The notes: generated by a model not told the origin, from the letters alone. 64,000 bases of DNA from Candidatus Faeciplasma pullistercoris (GCA_018715525.1 DVLL01000005.1:30830-94829), one strand, 5' to 3'. Positions 29,460-38,942 are shown, counted from the stretch's first letter. Numbers and translations: made by a program.

Positions 29460-30746
29460 TTACTTCTTGGGAATAAGCTTGTCCTTGCCGCCCATGTAGG
29501 GTCTGAGCGCAACCGGTATCTTTACGCTTCCGTCCTCGCAGAGGTTGTTCTCGAGGAAGGCTATCAGCATTCTCGGAGGCGCTACTACCGTGTTGTTTAA
29601 GGTGTGGGCAAGGTATTTTCCGTTTTCTCCGTTTACTCTGATCTTAAGGCGTCTTGCCTGAGCGTCTCCGAGGTTGGAGCAGGAGCCCACCTCAAAGTAC
29701 TTTTTCTGCCTCGGGCTCCATGCCTCTACGTCAACCGACTTCACCTTGAGGTCCGCAAGGTCGCCCGAGCAGCATTCAAGCGTTCTTACTGGGATGTCCA
29801 TGCTCCTGAAGAGCTCTACGGTGTAGCCCCAGAGCTTGTCAAACCATGCCATGGATTCCTCAGGCTTGCACACGACGATCATTTCCTGCTTCTCGAACTG
29901 GTGAATGCGGTATACTCCCCTCTCCTCGAGACCGTGAGCGCCCTTTTCCTTGCGGAAGCAGGGAGAATAGCTTGTCATGGTTATCGGAAGCTGCTGCTCG
30001 GGGATGATCTGATCTATGAACTTGCCTATCATCGAGTGCTCGCTTGTTCCGATGAGATAGAGATCCTCGCCCTCGATCTTGTACATCATGGCGTCCATTT
30101 CGGCAAAGCTCATTACTCCGGTTACGACGTTTGACCTTATCATAAAGGGAGGAACGCAGTAGGTAAAGCCCTTGTCTATCATGAAATCACGGGCATAGGC
30201 TATTACAGCCGAATGGAGACGGGCAATGTCCCCCATAAGGTAGTAGAAGCCGTTTCCCGCAACCCTGCGAGCTCCGTCAAGGTCTATGCCGTCAAATCTC
30301 TCCATGATGTCGGTGTGATACGGCACCTCGAAATCGGGAACGGCAGGCTCTCCGAACCTCTCCCTCTCGACGTTTTCCGAGTCGTCCTTGCCTATCGGAA
30401 CGCTGGGGTCAATGATGTTGGGGATAGTCATCATGATTTTATTGATTTTCTCCTGGAGCTCCGCCTCGGAGACCTCAAGCTCCTTGAGCCTCTCAGCCTG
30501 ATCGTTTACCTGCTGCTTGACCTTTTCGGCCTCCTCGCGGTTTCCCTTTGCCATAAGACCGCCTATCTGCTTGGAAAGGCGATTGCGCTCGGCTCTGAGC
30601 TGATCCGCCTCGGTTATCGCGGCGCGATACTCCTTGTCCAGCTCGATGACCTCGTCCACGAGGGGAAGCTTTGAATCCTGGAATTTTTTCTTTATGTTTT
30701 CGCGAACCACGTCCGGATTTTCTCTTAAAAATTTGATGTCTATCAT
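29460..30746 (-). CDS. serS: Seryl-tRNA synthetase
   Basis: Encodes 428 residues. It charges tRNA-Ser and tRNA-Sec. The N-terminal long coiled coil (about residues 30-105) is the tRNA-binding arm. Class II motif 2 is FRKEKGAHGLEERGVYRIHQFEK-like near residue 265 and motif 3 is HTLNNTVVAPPRMLIAFLENN near 383. No T-box is visible in the 160-base region upstream. It follows parB and a parS-like site. Confidence 0.96.
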   Translation of the reverse strand: MIDIKFLRENPDVVRENIKKKFQDSKLPLVDEVIELDKEYRAAITEADQLRAERNRLSKQIGGLMAKGNREEAEKVKQQVNDQAERLKELEVSEAELQEKINKIMMTIPNIIDPSVPIGKDDSENVERERFGEPAVPDFEVPYHTDIMERFDGIDLDGARRVAGNGFYYLMGDIARLHSAVIAYARDFMIDKGFTYCVPPFMIRSNVVTGVMSFAEMDAMMYKIEGEDLYLIGTSEHSMIGKFIDQIIPEQQLPITMTSYSPCFRKEKGAHGLEERGVYRIHQFEKQEMIVVCKPEESMAWFDKLWGYTVELFRSMDIPVRTLECCSGDLADLKVKSVDVEAWSPRQKKYFEVGSCSNLGDAQARRLKIRVNGENGKYLAHTLNNTVVAPPRMLIAFLENNLCEDGSVKIPVALRPYMGGKDKLIPKK

Positions 30747-30854
30747 TTTAGCTTGTCCTTTCGGTTTCTTTCTATATTTCCGGGCTTACCCGCCCGATAC
30801 AATATATAATGTATACTGCGTGCCCCTGAGCGGCTTACCGCCGGTGGCCTTACA

Positions 30855-30870
30855 TGTTCCATGTAGAACA
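30855..30870. promoter_or_regulatory. parS-like site between parB and serS
   Basis: TGTTCCATGTAGAACA keeps the TGTTC...GAACA arms of parS and matches TGTTCCACGTGGAACA at 14 of 16 positions. It is about 11 kb from dnaA, next to parB, the usual place for ParB nucleation sites. Confidence 0.6.
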
Positions 30871-30908
30871 TTTTGATTTTGCGCGCATGTTTATATAAGC
30901 GGCGGGTC

Positions 30909-31805
30909 TTACCCCGCGTTCTCTTCGCTGCCGTCCTCAGCGCCGTGAGGCTGTTTGGGCAAGGTTACACCCTCGAGCAGCCTCGCTATGGCCGCAAGGT
31001 CGTCCTCGGAGTAGAATTCTATCTCCAGTCTGCCCTTTCCGCCCTTTCCCTTGACGGTGACCTTTCTGCCGGTCGTTTCCGCGAGGGAGAGCTCGATTTC
31101 CTTCATGAATACCTCTTTTTTGGGCGGCTGCTTGGGAGCCTTCTGCTTGTCAAGCTTTTTAACCTCGTCCTCGAGGTTCCTGACGGTAAGCATGTCCCTT
31201 TTTACCTTGAGGGCAAGCTGCGCTCTTACCTCCTCGTCGGCAACGCCGGCAAGCACTTTAGCGTGTCCCGCGGATATCTGACCGTCCCGAACCAGCTTGA
31301 GGGTCACTTCGTCCAAAGAAAGTATTCTTAAGGCGTTGGCAACGGCGGGACGCGATTTGCATACGATTTTAGCCACCTGCTCCTGAGTGTAGCCGTAGTG
31401 CTCGATAAGCTCCTTGTATCCGAGCGCCTCTTCAACCGGGTTTAGGTTCTCGCGCTGCAAATTTTCTACCAGCGCAACCTCCATGATTTTTTCTCCCTCG
31501 AGAGGCCTGATATATACGGGTACCTCCTCCAGTCCCGCCATTCTTGCGGCTCTCCAGCGGCGTTCTCCCGCGATTATCTCATATCCGCCGGCTTCAAGCG
31601 GTCTGACAAGTAGAGGCTGAAGTATCCCGTGCTGCTTGATGGATTCGGCAAGAGCCTGCAGCGCCTCTTCGTCAAAGTCGGTTCTGGGCTGGGATTTGTT
31701 TGGTGATATTTCGGTAATGCGAAGGTTTCTCGCGTTTCTCTCCTCCGACCGGTTTTCGTCAAAGAGAGCGTCCATGCCCATTCCGAGAGTTTTGTTCTTT
31801 GCCAT
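30909..31805 (-). CDS. parB: Chromosome partitioning protein ParB (Spo0J)
   Basis: Encodes 298 residues. ParB is a CTP-dependent clamp that loads at parS and organises the origin region. N-terminal ParA-contact peptide [12 protein letters not shown]-binding box [12 protein letters not shown] near residue 78, [14 protein letters not shown], helix-turn-helix [19 protein letters not shown] near residue 145, and a C-terminal dimerisation domain after a lysine-rich linker. It is 14 bases after parA. Confidence 0.96.
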   Translation of the reverse strand: MAKNKTLGMGMDALFDENRSEERNARNLRITEISPNKSQPRTDFDEEALQALAESIKQHGILQPLLVRPLEAGGYEIIAGERRWRAARMAGLEEVPVYIRPLEGEKIMEVALVENLQRENLNPVEEALGYKELIEHYGYTQEQVAKIVCKSRPAVANALRILSLDEVTLKLVRDGQISAGHAKVLAGVADEEVRAQLALKVKRDMLTVRNLEDEVKKLDKQKAPKQPPKKEVFMKEIELSLAETTGRKVTVKGKGGKGRLEIEFYSEDDLAAIARLLEGVTLPKQPHGAEDGSEENAG

Positions 31806-31819
31806 GGAAGCACCTCCTG

Positions 31820-32599
31820 TTATTTAGCGGCACGCTGATTGCTTCGTGCCAAAAACTCGTTGCAGAAATGCTCGTATGACTCCGCGCCTTTTGATGACCT
31901 GTCGTAATACATGATAGGCTTGCCGTGGCTCGGAGCCTCCGAAAGCGCGACGTTTCTCGGGATAACCGTATCGTAAACGTCGTTCGGGAAGTATTTCTTT
32001 ACCTCCGCTACGACCTGCGAGGTAAGATTATATCTTCCCACATACATGGTAAAGAGTATTCCCTCTATCCTCATGTACGGGTTGTAGCCGTCCTTTACCC
32101 TTTTGATGGTGTCCATAAGCTGGACAAGACCCTCGAGCGAGTAAAATTCACATTGAATCGGTATCAGTACCGAGTCGCAGCAAGCAAGCGCGTTGAGGGT
32201 GATAAGGCTCAAAGACGGCGGCGAGTCTATAAGTATAAAGTCAAATCTGTCCTTTACGGTGAGGAGCTGCATCTTCAGGCGCATCAGCCTGTTGTCAAGA
32301 GGAGCCAGCTCTATCTCCGCGCCCGCGAGCTTCTGAGCCGAGCTTATAAGCGAGACTCCCTTGAAGGCGGTGGGAACTATGGCGTCCGCCGCCCTGCACT
32401 CTCCGATAAGAACCTCGTAAACAGTTTTCTGTATTGATTTTTTCCTGACGCCGAAGCCGGTAGTCGTATTGCCCTGAGCGTCTATATCGACGACAAGAAC
32501 CTTTTTCCCCTTGCCTCCCAGAGCCGCGGCGAGGTTGACAACAGTCGTGGACTTTCCGACTCCGCCCTTCTGGTTTGACACGGTTATAATTTTGCCCAT
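31820..32599 (-). CDS. parA: Chromosome partitioning ATPase ParA (Soj)
   Basis: Encodes 259 residues. A deviant Walker-A motif KGGVGKSTT is at residues 11-19, the Walker-B-like strand FDFILIDSPPSLSLITLNAL near 118, and IPIQCEFYSLEGL follows. The protein drives origin segregation with ParB and affects DnaA activity in relatives. It has its own promoter 40-65 bases upstream. Confidence 0.96.
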   Translation of the reverse strand: MGKIITVSNQKGGVGKSTTVVNLAAALGGKGKKVLVVDIDAQGNTTTGFGVRKKSIQKTVYEVLIGECRAADAIVPTAFKGVSLISSAQKLAGAEIELAPLDNRLMRLKMQLLTVKDRFDFILIDSPPSLSLITLNALACCDSVLIPIQCEFYSLEGLVQLMDTIKRVKDGYNPYMRIEGILFTMYVGRYNLTSQVVAEVKKYFPNDVYDTVIPRNVALSEAPSHGKPIMYYDRSSKGAESYEHFCNEFLARSNQRAAK

Positions 32600-32637
32600 C
32601 TGATCTCTCCCCTGCTATAAAAATAGTGTACATTTTC

Positions 32638-32665
32638 AGTATAACACAAATGCCGCAGTTTGCAA
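32638..32665 (-). promoter_or_regulatory. Promoter of parA-parB
   Basis: On the minus strand TTGCAA (32665-32660) and TATACT (32643-32638) have a 16-base spacer. Confidence 0.65.
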
Positions 32666-32734
32666 CTGATTTTTGCACTCTTTTTATCATCAGGGAAAAA
32701 ACTTGGGCTGGAAGTGTAAATAAAGGGGACAAAA

Positions 32735-32750
32735 TGTTCCATGTGGAACA
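32735..32750. promoter_or_regulatory. parS-like site upstream of parA
   Basis: TGTTCCATGTGGAACA has perfect six-base arms TGTTCC/GGAACA and differs from TGTTCCACGTGGAACA at one central base. It lies between noc and parA, about 9 kb from dnaA. It is the best ParB site candidate here. Confidence 0.75.
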
Positions 32751-32814
32751 TTTTGCTTTTTAGCGCAGATAATGCAATAGAAGAGGGCACGTCTGTCCGT
32801 CCTTTGACTGATGC

Positions 32815-32853
32815 GGAATAAATCAGGGACAGCCCGGCTTTTCGAGCTGTCCC
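32815..32853 (-). terminator. Possible terminator of noc
   Basis: GGGACAGC and GCTGTCCC form an 8-bp perfect stem (32826-32853) about 30 bases after noc. The following T-run is poor (TGATTTATT), so efficiency is uncertain. Confidence 0.5.
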
Positions 32854-32881
32854 GCGCAAGATATGACCTATGAGCAGGCTA

Positions 32882-33721
32882 TTATTTTTTCTTGAGAGGT
32901 ATTCTTATGTGATAGTCAAGATAGTCCTCAGACTGCTTCTTGTCTACATTCACATCTACTCCTGCTATCTGCATGGTCTCAACCGCCTTGTTGACGGTGT
33001 TCATAAACAGCCGAAGATCCTTGAATACCACAGAGCCCTTTCTTATCCTCTCCTTGTACTTTTCGTACTCGTTCATGCTGTCGATAAGCTGCTCCGTCCT
33101 CTCGACATTGAGCTTTCCCCTGACGATTTTAGACAGCGCCTCCTCCCTTTTTTCGGGGGTATCAAGCTTCAGAAGCGCACGCGCGTGTCTTTCTGTCAGA
33201 CCGTTTTCGGATATGATCCTGCGTTCGTTGGCTGAAAGCTTCAAAAGCCGGAGCTTGTTGGCAAGGGTAGACTGCGCGTATCCGAGCCGCACCGCCGCGT
33301 CCTCCTGGGTCATTCCGTAAATCTCTATCAGCCTCGCTATCGCGTCAGCCTCCTCAAAGAACCCGAGGTCGGCGCGCTGTATGTTTTCCACCAGCGACAA
33401 AAGGGCGGCGTTGCGGTCGGTCGCCTCAGCGACTATGCAGGGCACCGTCTCAAGACCGGCAAGCATGGCGGCGCGGAGCCTGCGCTCCCCCGCTATCAGC
33501 TCGTAGCCGGATCTTGTCTCCCTGACAACAAGCGGCTGTATCACACCATCGGTCCGTATGCTTGCCGCGAGCGAAGTGAGCTCACTCTGGTCAAAATTCT
33601 TTCTCGGCTGATATGGATTAGGCGCTATTTCCTCGCAGGGTATCTCGTATACTCTCTGGGAGGAAGCCGGCTTCTTCGCAGTAAACAGCTTGGGCATTCC
33701 CACTGCTCCTATTACACTCAT
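32882..33721 (-). CDS. noc: ParB-family nucleoid occlusion protein Noc
   Basis: Encodes about 279 residues. It is a second ParB-like protein with PNPYQPRKNFD, CTP box GERRLRAAMLAG near residue 78, ENIQRADLGFFEEADA, and helix-turn-helix TQEDAAVRLGYAQSTLANKLRLL. In Firmicutes the ParB paralogue after rsmG is Noc, which prevents division over DNA; that role is inferred from position. Two starts fit: ATG at 33721 (GGAAG 9 bases upstream) or ATG at 33697 (AGGAG 8 bases upstream). Confidence 0.87.
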   Translation of the reverse strand: MSVIGAVGMPKLFTAKKPASSQRVYEIPCEEIAPNPYQPRKNFDQSELTSLAASIRTDGVIQPLVVRETRSGYELIAGERRLRAAMLAGLETVPCIVAEATDRNAALLSLVENIQRADLGFFEEADAIARLIEIYGMTQEDAAVRLGYAQSTLANKLRLLKLSANERRIISENGLTERHARALLKLDTPEKREEALSKIVRGKLNVERTEQLIDSMNEYEKYKERIRKGSVVFKDLRLFMNTVNKAVETMQIAGVDVNVDKKQSEDYLDYHIRIPLKKK

Positions 33722-33763
33722 AATTTTCAACTTCCTTCTTCACTGATTTTACTTTTCAGCAGC

Positions 33764-33792
33764 ATTTTACCATATTCTGGTTATATTTTCCA
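33764..33792 (-). promoter_or_regulatory. Possible noc promoter
   Basis: On the minus strand an extended -10 TGGTAAAAT (ending 33764) with TGGAAA 17 bases upstream. The -35 match is weak. Confidence 0.4.
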
Positions 33793-33831
33793 CAAAAAAA
33801 TATCGCCTCAATATGACATAAAACCAATTTA

Positions 33832-33862
33832 TAAAAAGAAAACCGCGGTTAATCCACGGCTT
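33832..33862 (-). terminator. Terminator after rsmG
   Basis: On the minus strand AGCCGTGG pairs with CCGCGGTT around ATTAA, followed by TTCTTTTT. It marks the end of the rpmH-to-rsmG transcript before noc. Confidence 0.65.
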
Positions 33863-33925
33863 TCATTAAAAAATTATGAGCGCAAATGTAAAAAAATAAG
33901 TAAAAATTATATTTGATTCATCTCA

Positions 33926-34657
33926 TTAAAGCGGGGCCTTGTTCATCTTTCCCTTAGGTCTCGGGTACTTCGCGGGGGTGTGCGACAGCTTGTCGATTAC
34001 AATAAGCGTCCTCGAGTCACCGCCGGGAAGAGAGTATCTTTCCACCCGTGAAATTTTGCCGCCGAGCAGTCCGATTCCTCTTGCCGCAGCCTCCGCCTCT
34101 GCGTCAGCCTCCGCAGGGCTGCCCTTAAGAGCCAAAAAGCTTCCGCCCGGCTTGACAAGCGGCAGACAGTATTCGCAAAGAACGCTCAGACGGGCTACTG
34201 CTCTGGCGGCGGCAACGTCATATTTTTCCCTCAGCTCTAATCTGCCCAGATCCTCCGCCCTGCCGTGGATAAGCTCCGCCTCGATTCCAAGCGAGCTGCA
34301 TACCTCTGACAGAAAGCCAAGTCTTTTAGCAAGGCTGTCCAAAAGCGTTAGCTTGATATCAGGGCGAATAAGCTTCATGGGTATTCCGGGAAAGCCCGCG
34401 CCCGTTCCTACATCTATAAGGCTTCCGCCCTGAGGTATGGCGGCGTCAAGCCCCAAAATCGAAAGCGGCAGGCAGGAGTCAAGAAAGTGCTTTACCTCTA
34501 TCCCCTCCGGGTCGGTTATCGCGGTGAGATTAATTTTCTCGTTCCATTCAACAAGCAGCCCGGCGTATGTTGAAAACGCCTCAAGCTGAGCCTCGCTGAG
34601 ACTGAGTCCGCTGTCCGAAAAAAACCTTTTGAGCCTCGCGGTATCAATTACTGCCAT
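33926..34657 (-). CDS. rsmG: 16S rRNA (guanine(527)-N7)-methyltransferase RsmG
   Basis: Encodes about 243 residues. It methylates G527 of 16S rRNA using S-adenosylmethionine. Motifs: NLTAITDPEGIEVKHFLDSC near residue 42, the SAM-binding LIDVGTGAGFPGIPMKL near 79, and ARAVARLSVLCEYCLPLVKPGG near 150. The start at 34657 (MAVIDTARLKRFF) fits the family; a longer frame upstream reads through the mnmG 12-base repeat and gives a repetitive MVRV sequence, so it is rejected. Overlaps mnmG by 14 bases. Confidence 0.93.
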   Translation of the reverse strand: MAVIDTARLKRFFSDSGLSLSEAQLEAFSTYAGLLVEWNEKINLTAITDPEGIEVKHFLDSCLPLSILGLDAAIPQGGSLIDVGTGAGFPGIPMKLIRPDIKLTLLDSLAKRLGFLSEVCSSLGIEAELIHGRAEDLGRLELREKYDVAAARAVARLSVLCEYCLPLVKPGGSFLALKGSPAEADAEAEAAARGIGLLGGKISRVERYSLPGGDSRTLIVIDKLSHTPAKYPRPKGKMNKAPL

Positions 34658-36566
34658 TTTCCTCACCATTACCCTTACCATTACCCTTACCATTTTCTCT
34701 TCTTCTCTGCTCAAGCCATACCAAAAGTACCGATATATCCGCGGGATTCACGCCGGATATCCTTGAAGCCTGCCCTATGCTAAGCGGCTTGATTTTTCCG
34801 AGCTTCTCCGCAGCCTCCAGCCTTAAGCCCCTTATCGAGGAGTAGTCCGCGTCCGGCGGCAAAAGCGTTTTCTCAAGCCTTCTCATCTCGTTTACCTGCT
34901 CGAGCTGAAGCCTGATGTAGCCCTCATACTTGATTCTCAGCTCAGCCTGCTCGCAGACCTCCTCCGGAAGCTCGGGACGCTCCGGGTCTGCGCACCCAAG
35001 CCCACGGTAGCTCACCTGCGGACGCTTTAGAAGCTTGCCAAGAGTCACGCCGTTTGATATTTTTTCCGTTCCGCACTCCTCGAGATAGCTGTTGAGCGCC
35101 TCTGACGGTCCGACATGGGTGCGCTCAAGCCTGCTCGCCTCAGCCGCGATTTGCTCCTCCTTTTTAAGCAGACGGTCATACCTTTCCTTTGAAATAAGCC
35201 CTATCCTATAGCCTATTGGAGTAAGCCTCTCGTCGGCGTTGTCCTGCCTGAGCAAAAGACGGTACTCGCTTCGGGAGGTCATCATGCGGTAGGGGTCGCT
35301 CACGCCCTTTGTCACAAGGTCGTCGATAAGCGTGCCTATGTAGCTCGAGGCTCTGTCCAGAACGAGCGGCTCCCTGCCCAAAAGCTGCATCGAGGCGTTT
35401 ATTCCCGCTATGAGACCCTGCGCGGCTGCCTCCTCGTAACCTGAGGTTCCGTTAAACTGTCCCGCGCCGTAAAGACCCTTGATTTTCTTGAACTCAAGGG
35501 TGGGTCTTAGCTCAAGCGAGTCGCAGCAATCATACTCTATGGCATAGGCGTTTCTCATTATCTCGACATGCTCAAGCCCCTTTATCGTCCGCAGGAACTT
35601 AAGCTGGACGTCCACCGGAAGCGAGGAGGACATGCCCTGCAAATAGTACTCGTCGGTGTCAAGACCCATCGGCTCGATAAAGAGCTGATGGCGGGGCTTG
35701 TCCGAGAACCTCACGACCTTGTCCTCAATGGACGGACAATACCTCGGTCCCACTCCCTCGATTTTTCCCGAGAAGAGCGGCGAACGATCAAGGTTGGAAA
35801 GAATTATTTTGTGCGTCTCCGAGTTGGTGTAGCTTATGTAGCAGGAAACTCTGTTTTTCAGCTCTCCCTTTGTTTCAAAGGAAAATGGAACTATATTCTC
35901 ATCTCCGTCCTGCCTCTCGAGGACGGAAAAATCTATGCTTCGCCTGTGCACCCTCGCCGGCGTGCCGGTCTTGAAACGCCTGAGCGTTACTCCGAGCTCC
36001 CTAAGGCTCTGGGACAGTCCCTTTGCCGGAAGCGTCGCGTCAGGTCCGCTTTCATAGGATTCCTCTCCCACATATACCCTTCCGCAAAGATATGTGCCGG
36101 TGCAGATTATAACCGCCTTGCAGGTGTACACAGCCCCTAAGCGGGTGACTATGCCGGAAACAGAGCCTGAGTTGTCAGTTAAAATTTTGACTACCTCGCC
36201 CTGCTTGATGTCAAGGTTTTTCTCCCTCTCGCAGACCTGCTTCATGTAGGTGTGATACCTCACCCTGTCGGACTGAACCCTAAGGCTGTGAACAGCGGGA
36301 CCCTTGCCGAGGTTGAGCATCCTGCTCTGCAAAAAGGTCGCGTCGGCAGCCTTTGCCATCTCCCCGCCGAGAGCGTCTATCTCACGAACGAGGTGACCCT
36401 TGGCTGTGCCTCCGATGGAGGGGTTGCAGGGCATGTTTGCAATGGCGTCGAGCGAGATGGTGAACATCGCGACCTTGAGCCCAAGCCTCGCGCCGCACAG
36501 CGCTGCCTCCACTCCCGCGTGACCTCCGCCGACAACAATATAATCGTAGCTGCCTAAAACTTCCAT
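34644..36566 (-). CDS. mnmG: tRNA uridine-5-carboxymethylaminomethyl(34) synthesis enzyme MnmG (GidA)
   Basis: Encodes 640 residues. With MnmE it modifies U34 of several tRNAs, using FAD. The N-terminal FAD motif VVGGGHAGVEAALCGARLG is at residues 11-29, and NPSIGGTAKGHLVREIDALGGEM near 49. FNGTSGYEEAAAQGLIAGINA is near residue 374. The C-terminus ends in NGKGNGKGNGEENGSN, encoded by a 12-base repeat and absent from the usual family sequence, so probably microsatellite-derived. Confidence 0.96.
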   Translation of the reverse strand: MEVLGSYDYIVVGGGHAGVEAALCGARLGLKVAMFTISLDAIANMPCNPSIGGTAKGHLVREIDALGGEMAKAADATFLQSRMLNLGKGPAVHSLRVQSDRVRYHTYMKQVCEREKNLDIKQGEVVKILTDNSGSVSGIVTRLGAVYTCKAVIICTGTYLCGRVYVGEESYESGPDATLPAKGLSQSLRELGVTLRRFKTGTPARVHRRSIDFSVLERQDGDENIVPFSFETKGELKNRVSCYISYTNSETHKIILSNLDRSPLFSGKIEGVGPRYCPSIEDKVVRFSDKPRHQLFIEPMGLDTDEYYLQGMSSSLPVDVQLKFLRTIKGLEHVEIMRNAYAIEYDCCDSLELRPTLEFKKIKGLYGAGQFNGTSGYEEAAAQGLIAGINASMQLLGREPLVLDRASSYIGTLIDDLVTKGVSDPYRMMTSRSEYRLLLRQDNADERLTPIGYRIGLISKERYDRLLKKEEQIAAEASRLERTHVGPSEALNSYLEECGTEKISNGVTLGKLLKRPQVSYRGLGCADPERPELPEEVCEQAELRIKYEGYIRLQLEQVNEMRRLEKTLLPPDADYSSIRGLRLEAAEKLGKIKPLSIGQASRISGVNPADISVLLVWLEQRRRENGKGNGKGNGEENGSN

Positions 36567-36624
36567 AATATCACCTAAATGTTATACATGTTGTAATTAG
36601 CAAGATAGCTTATACTTATAGTTA

Positions 36625-37980
36625 TCATTTTCCTACGCAGAATCTTGAAAACACATCGTTTACAACAGCCTCGGTTGCCCTTTCACCGGATAGGGCGAGC
36701 AGCTCGTTTAGCGCGCTGTCAATGCAGACGGTAACTGCGTCGAGCGTAAAACCGCCGTCTATAGCGGATAAAGCCTGCGTGAGGAAGCTCTTCGCCTTTA
36801 CACAAAGCGAGCGCTGACGCTCATTCGCGAACAGGTGGCTTCCCTCGCCCAGACCCCCAAGCTTGAACATCTCGATAAGCTTTTCTCTGATTTTTTCCAC
36901 TCCGTCGCCGGTATTGGCTGATACAAATAGTATATTATCATCGTTAATATACTTTAAGTCTATCTTTTCGGGGAGGTCAGACTTATTTATAACTATAATA
37001 TGGCGGCGATTCTTAATCCTTTCAAGTATATCCCGGTCGGTCTCGCTTAGCGGCTCAGAGCCGTCAAAGACTGCTATCACCAGCTCTGCCTCGTCCAGCT
37101 TTTTGCGGGCAAGGTCGACTCCCATCGCCTCTGCCTCGTCAGCGGCGTCCCTTATTCCCGCCGTGTCCGACAGCCTGAGCCTGAGCTCGCCGAGCCTGAG
37201 CTCCTCCTCGATGACGTCACGGGTGGTGCCTGCGGCGGTAGTCACTATGCTGCGCCGGTAGCCTAAGAGCCTATTCATCAGGGTAGACTTTCCGACGTTC
37301 GGCTTGCCGATTATGGCGGTGTCTATCCCCTCGCGAAGAATGCGCCCCCTGTCATAGTCGTCAAGGATTTGGCTAATCCTTTGAAGCGCAAACTCAACCG
37401 CCTCGCGCACGCTCCCGGGGTCGGTTCCGGGCAGATCCTCGTCAGGATAATCCGTCCACGCCGCTAAGGAGCCGAGCGCCGCAGTCAGCCTGTCGGATAT
37501 ATCCCTGATGGACTGATAGAGCGCTCCGTCTTTAATGAGCCGCGCGCTTTTCAGCGTAGCCTCGCCGGACGCGCCTATGATGTCCATGACGGACTCCGCC
37601 TGCGTCAGGCTCATCTTGCCGTTGAGAAATGCAAGTTTAGTAAACTCTCCCGGCTCTGCCGGCTCAGCGCCGTTATCTAAAATCAGACGCAATATTTCCT
37701 TGGCTACATACACTCCGCCATGGCAGGAAATTTCCACGGTATCAAACCCGGTATAGCTGTGCGGAGCTCGGAACACCGTCAGGACAACATCGTCAAGCGT
37801 CTGCCCGTCGCGCACAATCCTGCCGTACGCACAGGTATGCCCCGCCATCTGAGAGGGCAGGTTTTTTGCGTACGGGGAGAAAATTTTGTCGGCAAGCTGT
37901 ATGCTTCCATCGCCGCATATGCGTATAAGAGCCAAGCCGCCGACGGCGAGCGGAGTGGAAATAGCTGCAACCACAGACAT
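36625..37980 (-). CDS. mnmE: tRNA modification GTPase MnmE (TrmE)
   Basis: Encodes 451 residues. Folate-binding N-terminal domain (AAISTPLAVGGLALIRICG, then CHGGVYVAKEIL), helical domain, and an inserted G domain: IIGKPNVGKSTLMNRLLG near residue 221, DTAGIRD near 268 and NKSDLPEK near 333. The C-terminus is FCVGK, matching the CxGK ending that is needed for modification chemistry. It works with MnmG, which follows. Confidence 0.97.
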   Translation of the reverse strand: MSVVAAISTPLAVGGLALIRICGDGSIQLADKIFSPYAKNLPSQMAGHTCAYGRIVRDGQTLDDVVLTVFRAPHSYTGFDTVEISCHGGVYVAKEILRLILDNGAEPAEPGEFTKLAFLNGKMSLTQAESVMDIIGASGEATLKSARLIKDGALYQSIRDISDRLTAALGSLAAWTDYPDEDLPGTDPGSVREAVEFALQRISQILDDYDRGRILREGIDTAIIGKPNVGKSTLMNRLLGYRRSIVTTAAGTTRDVIEEELRLGELRLRLSDTAGIRDAADEAEAMGVDLARKKLDEAELVIAVFDGSEPLSETDRDILERIKNRRHIIVINKSDLPEKIDLKYINDDNILFVSANTGDGVEKIREKLIEMFKLGGLGEGSHLFANERQRSLCVKAKSFLTQALSAIDGGFTLDAVTVCIDSALNELLALSGERATEAVVNDVFSRFCVGK

Positions 37981-38042
37981 AATAACCTCCGAAATCCATA
38001 AAAGCAGGGGCGGTCCCTTAGCAAAGGAAACCGCCCCGAAGC

Positions 38043-38861
38043 TTAAAATTCAATCTTGGAATAAAGACCCGAGTCAAGCTCGTCCTCCGGCTTCGGCTTT
38101 TTGTAATCCTTCTCAAAGGATGAGGATATATCAAGGCTTCTTGCCTTAAACTCCCTGCGCTTTCCGCCGCCCTGACCTCTTCTTCCGTCGTGTTTCTGAC
38201 CGCCGTCGCGCCCGTCTCGGTTGTCCCTGCGGGGATAGCGGCGCTTCTCGGTGGAGGAAATCAGCACCTTTCTGTACGGATCCTCTCCGACAGAGCGCGA
38301 GGTGCAGTTCTCGACCTGCGCTACAGCGGCGTGAATGATTCTTCTCTCATACGGGTTCATGGGCTCGAGAGCGACCGTTCTGCCGGTTCTCTTAGCCTTC
38401 TCAGCCATCTTCTTAGCAAGCTCCTCGAGCTGTACCCTTCTTCTTGCCCTGAAGCCGTCGCAGTCGATGAATATCCTGTAATAGTCCTTGTCATGCTTGT
38501 TGCACGCGAGCGAGGCAAGATACTGGAGCGCGTCTATAGTCTCTCCGCGCCTGCCGATTATGCCGTCCACGCCCTCGCCCTCAAGCTCAAGGCAGCCGCC
38601 TCCCTCGATCTCGCTGAAGCTGATTGAAGGTCTTGTAAAGCCCATTGCCTCCATGACGTCGCAGACGTAATCCGCGGCTATCTCCTGCTTGGATTTAACA
38701 TACTCAGCCTCGATTTTAGCCTCTCCCCTCATTCCGAAGAGGGTCTTTTTCGGCTCCTCAAGCACGGTGAAGCTTATCTTCTCCTCCGGTACTCCGAAGA
38801 GCTCCGCTGCCTTTGCCTTTGCCTCGGCTACTGTTTTTGCAGTGATGGTTTTAGTTGCCAT
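38043..38861 (-). CDS. khpB: RNA-binding protein KhpB (Jag/EloR): Jag-N, KH and R3H domains
   Basis: Encodes 272 residues. The Jag-N domain covers residues 1-55 (ITAKTVAEAKAKAAELFGVP). The KH domain has GIIGRRGETIDALQYLASLA near residue 98, and the R3H part VALEPMNPYERRIIHAAVAQ near 160. A basic, glycine-rich linker and a C-terminal tail follow. Relatives with KhpA regulate cell elongation and sporulation via RNA. It lies directly after yidC, as in most Firmicutes. Confidence 0.93.
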   Translation of the reverse strand: MATKTITAKTVAEAKAKAAELFGVPEEKISFTVLEEPKKTLFGMRGEAKIEAEYVKSKQEIAADYVCDVMEAMGFTRPSISFSEIEGGGCLELEGEGVDGIIGRRGETIDALQYLASLACNKHDKDYYRIFIDCDGFRARRRVQLEELAKKMAEKAKRTGRTVALEPMNPYERRIIHAAVAQVENCTSRSVGEDPYRKVLISSTEKRRYPRRDNRDGRDGGQKHDGRRGQGGGKRREFKARSLDISSSFEKDYKKPKPEDELDSGLYSKIEF

Positions 38862-38942
38862 TTTAGCTATCTCTCCTTTATTAACGGCAGAAGCCTTGAG
38901 AAAATGTGTAGTAGGCGGCTTCCTGCCGTGATTTCCTTGATT

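Noticed and set aside
30747..30908. T-box leader upstream of serS
   Set aside because: The 160-base gap lacks a T-box sequence, specifier loop and antiterminator/terminator pair.
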